Assembly (NCBI GenBank): GCA_963746465.1
Contig: CAVVAY010000007.1
Span: 744,001-808,000, forward strand
From: CAVVAY01 sp963746465
GTDB lineage: Bacteria; Actinomycetota; Actinomycetes; JACCUZ01
Direction of reading: 5' to 3'
DNA length: 64,000 bases
The notes under the pieces are model-generated. The model was not told the DNA's origin and ran no database searches. It was given only the letters and a program-made list of their open reading frames with translations. Positions within the stretch are counted from its first letter, which is position 1, and every line of letters begins with the position of its first letter. A program made the translations under genes and the position numbers. This document shows positions 63,206 to 64,000 of this stretch, piece by piece.

Positions 63206-64000
63206 TCACACGTCCTGTGGCTGCGGGCCCTTGGCTGAGCGAACCGTGCTGACGCCATCCCCAGCCACCGGAGTTCGGGCTCGCACGATCGTGGCGCCGG
63301 GATCGTCGATTGGTCGAGCCGCTCGTTGCGAGGCCGAGGCCGACCCGGAGGCGTGGCCGCGGAAGCGACCACTGCCGCCAACCTTGTTGAGGACGACCCC
63401 GAGCAACGGGACGTCGGCCTGCTCGAGGATGCCGACGCTCTTCCTCACCAGCGCACGAGACGTCCTTCGGCTGTCCACCACGAGAAGTACGCCGTCAGCG
63501 CGCTGAGACAGCATCGCCGCGTCTGTCAGCGGGATCAGCGGTGGAGTGTCGAGCAGCACCACGTCATAGCGCTGCCTCAGGTCAGCCAACAACACGCTCA
63601 TCGAGTCGGATCCGAGGTACTCACCCGGGTTGTGAGGAGCCGGGCCGGCGGGGAGGACGAAGAGGTTGCTGCCGCCGCTAAGACGCTGGATCGCTTCCTC
63701 TGCTGATGCCTCGTCGACCAGGACCGAGGAGAGCCCGACGACCTGCTCCAGACCGAGTGCGGCGGCGATCGCCGATCGACGGAGGTCCGCGTCGACCAGG
63801 AGCACTCGAACCCCTCCCGCCGCCATCGCGACGGCGAGATTCACCGCAGTGGTGGTCTTGCCCTCCCCGTGAACCGACGACGTTATGACGATGGACCGAT
63901 GACTGCCGGAGCTGAGGGAAGGGAGATTGGTGCGTATCCGCCGGAAGGATTCTGCACGAGGACCTTGGGTGCCTCCCTGGAACAGGGAGGGACTCCTGTC
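63206..64000 (-). CDS. Polysaccharide biosynthesis tyrosine kinase (BY-kinase, CpsD/CapB-like), 5' part outside window
   Basis: C-terminal ~264 residues; the frame runs off the window end, so an N-terminal Wzz chain-length domain may lie beyond. The visible part begins with ESFRRIRTNLPSL (linker typical of CpsD), then Walker A SSVHGEGKTTTAVNLA, Walker A' VRVLLVDADLRRS, and Walker B DVVLLDTPPLIPLTDA. The C-terminus is Arg/Ser-rich and contains no tyrosine, unlike the Tyr clusters that BY-kinases autophosphorylate. It should control polymer length and export by Wzy/Wzx, encoded in the same locus. Confidence 0.92.
   Translation of the reverse strand, partial: DRSPSLFQGGTQGPRAESFRRIRTNLPSLSSGSHRSIVITSSVHGEGKTTTAVNLAVAMAAGGVRVLLVDADLRRSAIAAALGLEQVVGLSSVLVDEASAEEAIQRLSGGSNLFVLPAGPAPHNPGEYLGSDSMSVLLADLRQRYDVVLLDTPPLIPLTDAAMLSQRADGVLLVVDSRRTSRALVRKSVGILEQADVPLLGVVLNKVGGSGRFRGHASGSASASQRAARPIDDPGATIVRARTPVAGDGVSTVRSAKGPQPQDV

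Overview
The window is about 70% GC or higher with dense coding, many GTG starts and ATGA/GTGA stop-start overlaps. The gene order pmt-rsmI / metG-tatD-rpfB-rsmA-ispE / glmU-prs / rplY-pth matches the M. tuberculosis Rv1002c-Rv1018c neighbourhood. I infer an actinobacterial chromosome, most likely Propionibacteriales/Nocardioidaceae (Nocardioides-like). The genus cannot be settled by eye.

Layout. (1) 1-1.6 kb: C-terminal part of a MASE1-GAF histidine kinase. (2) 1.8-10.9 kb: a plant-polysaccharide utilisation island. It holds a secreted GH43 enzyme, a PhyH-family dioxygenase, a GH2-GH43 operon (GH2 frameshifted) and, divergent from that operon, a lipoprotein sugar-binding protein with two ABC permeases but no ATPase. 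(3) 10.8-34.3 kb: conserved housekeeping genes. These are a cation efflux protein, protein O-mannosyltransferase, rsmI, UDP-glucuronate decarboxylase, an aminotransferase, metG, tatD, rpfB, rsmA, ispE, an ABC-F ATPase and a ComB-like phosphatase. They are followed by a MarR/methyltransferase/VOC unit, a desaturase/TetR operon, a tRNA-Gln-like gene, glmU, prs, an oxidoreductase, rplY, pth and a GNAT/HxlR pair. (4) 34.3-64 kb: a large exopolysaccharide and cell-surface locus. It has an initiating sugar transferase, five further glycosyltransferases, a CDP-alcohol phosphotransferase, an acyltransferase, a Wzx flippase, a Wzy-like polymerase, a BY-kinase (cut by the window end) and three SAM methyltransferases. 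Embedded in it are a malectin/beta-helix secreted protein and three tandem giant secreted paralogues (DUF5122 propeller - FN3-like - LamG - PKD - C-terminal jelly roll).

How it fits together: UDP-xylose synthase, GlmU and the sugar transferase supply and start surface glycan synthesis. Wzx, Wzy and the BY-kinase point to Wzy-type export, and the giant LamG/PKD proteins are plausible matrix or adhesion partners of that glycan.

The most unusual observations are these. The middle giant paralogue carries nine single-base insertions, eight of them G, two triplets of which restore the frame; it also lacks the roughly 70-bp hairpin block that precedes its two intact siblings. A MarR target promoter carries two identical 14-bp palindromes inside a larger palindrome. 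The tRNA-Gln-like gene before glmU has an anticodon stem that does not pair. The rplY leader looks like a tRNA acceptor/T-arm.
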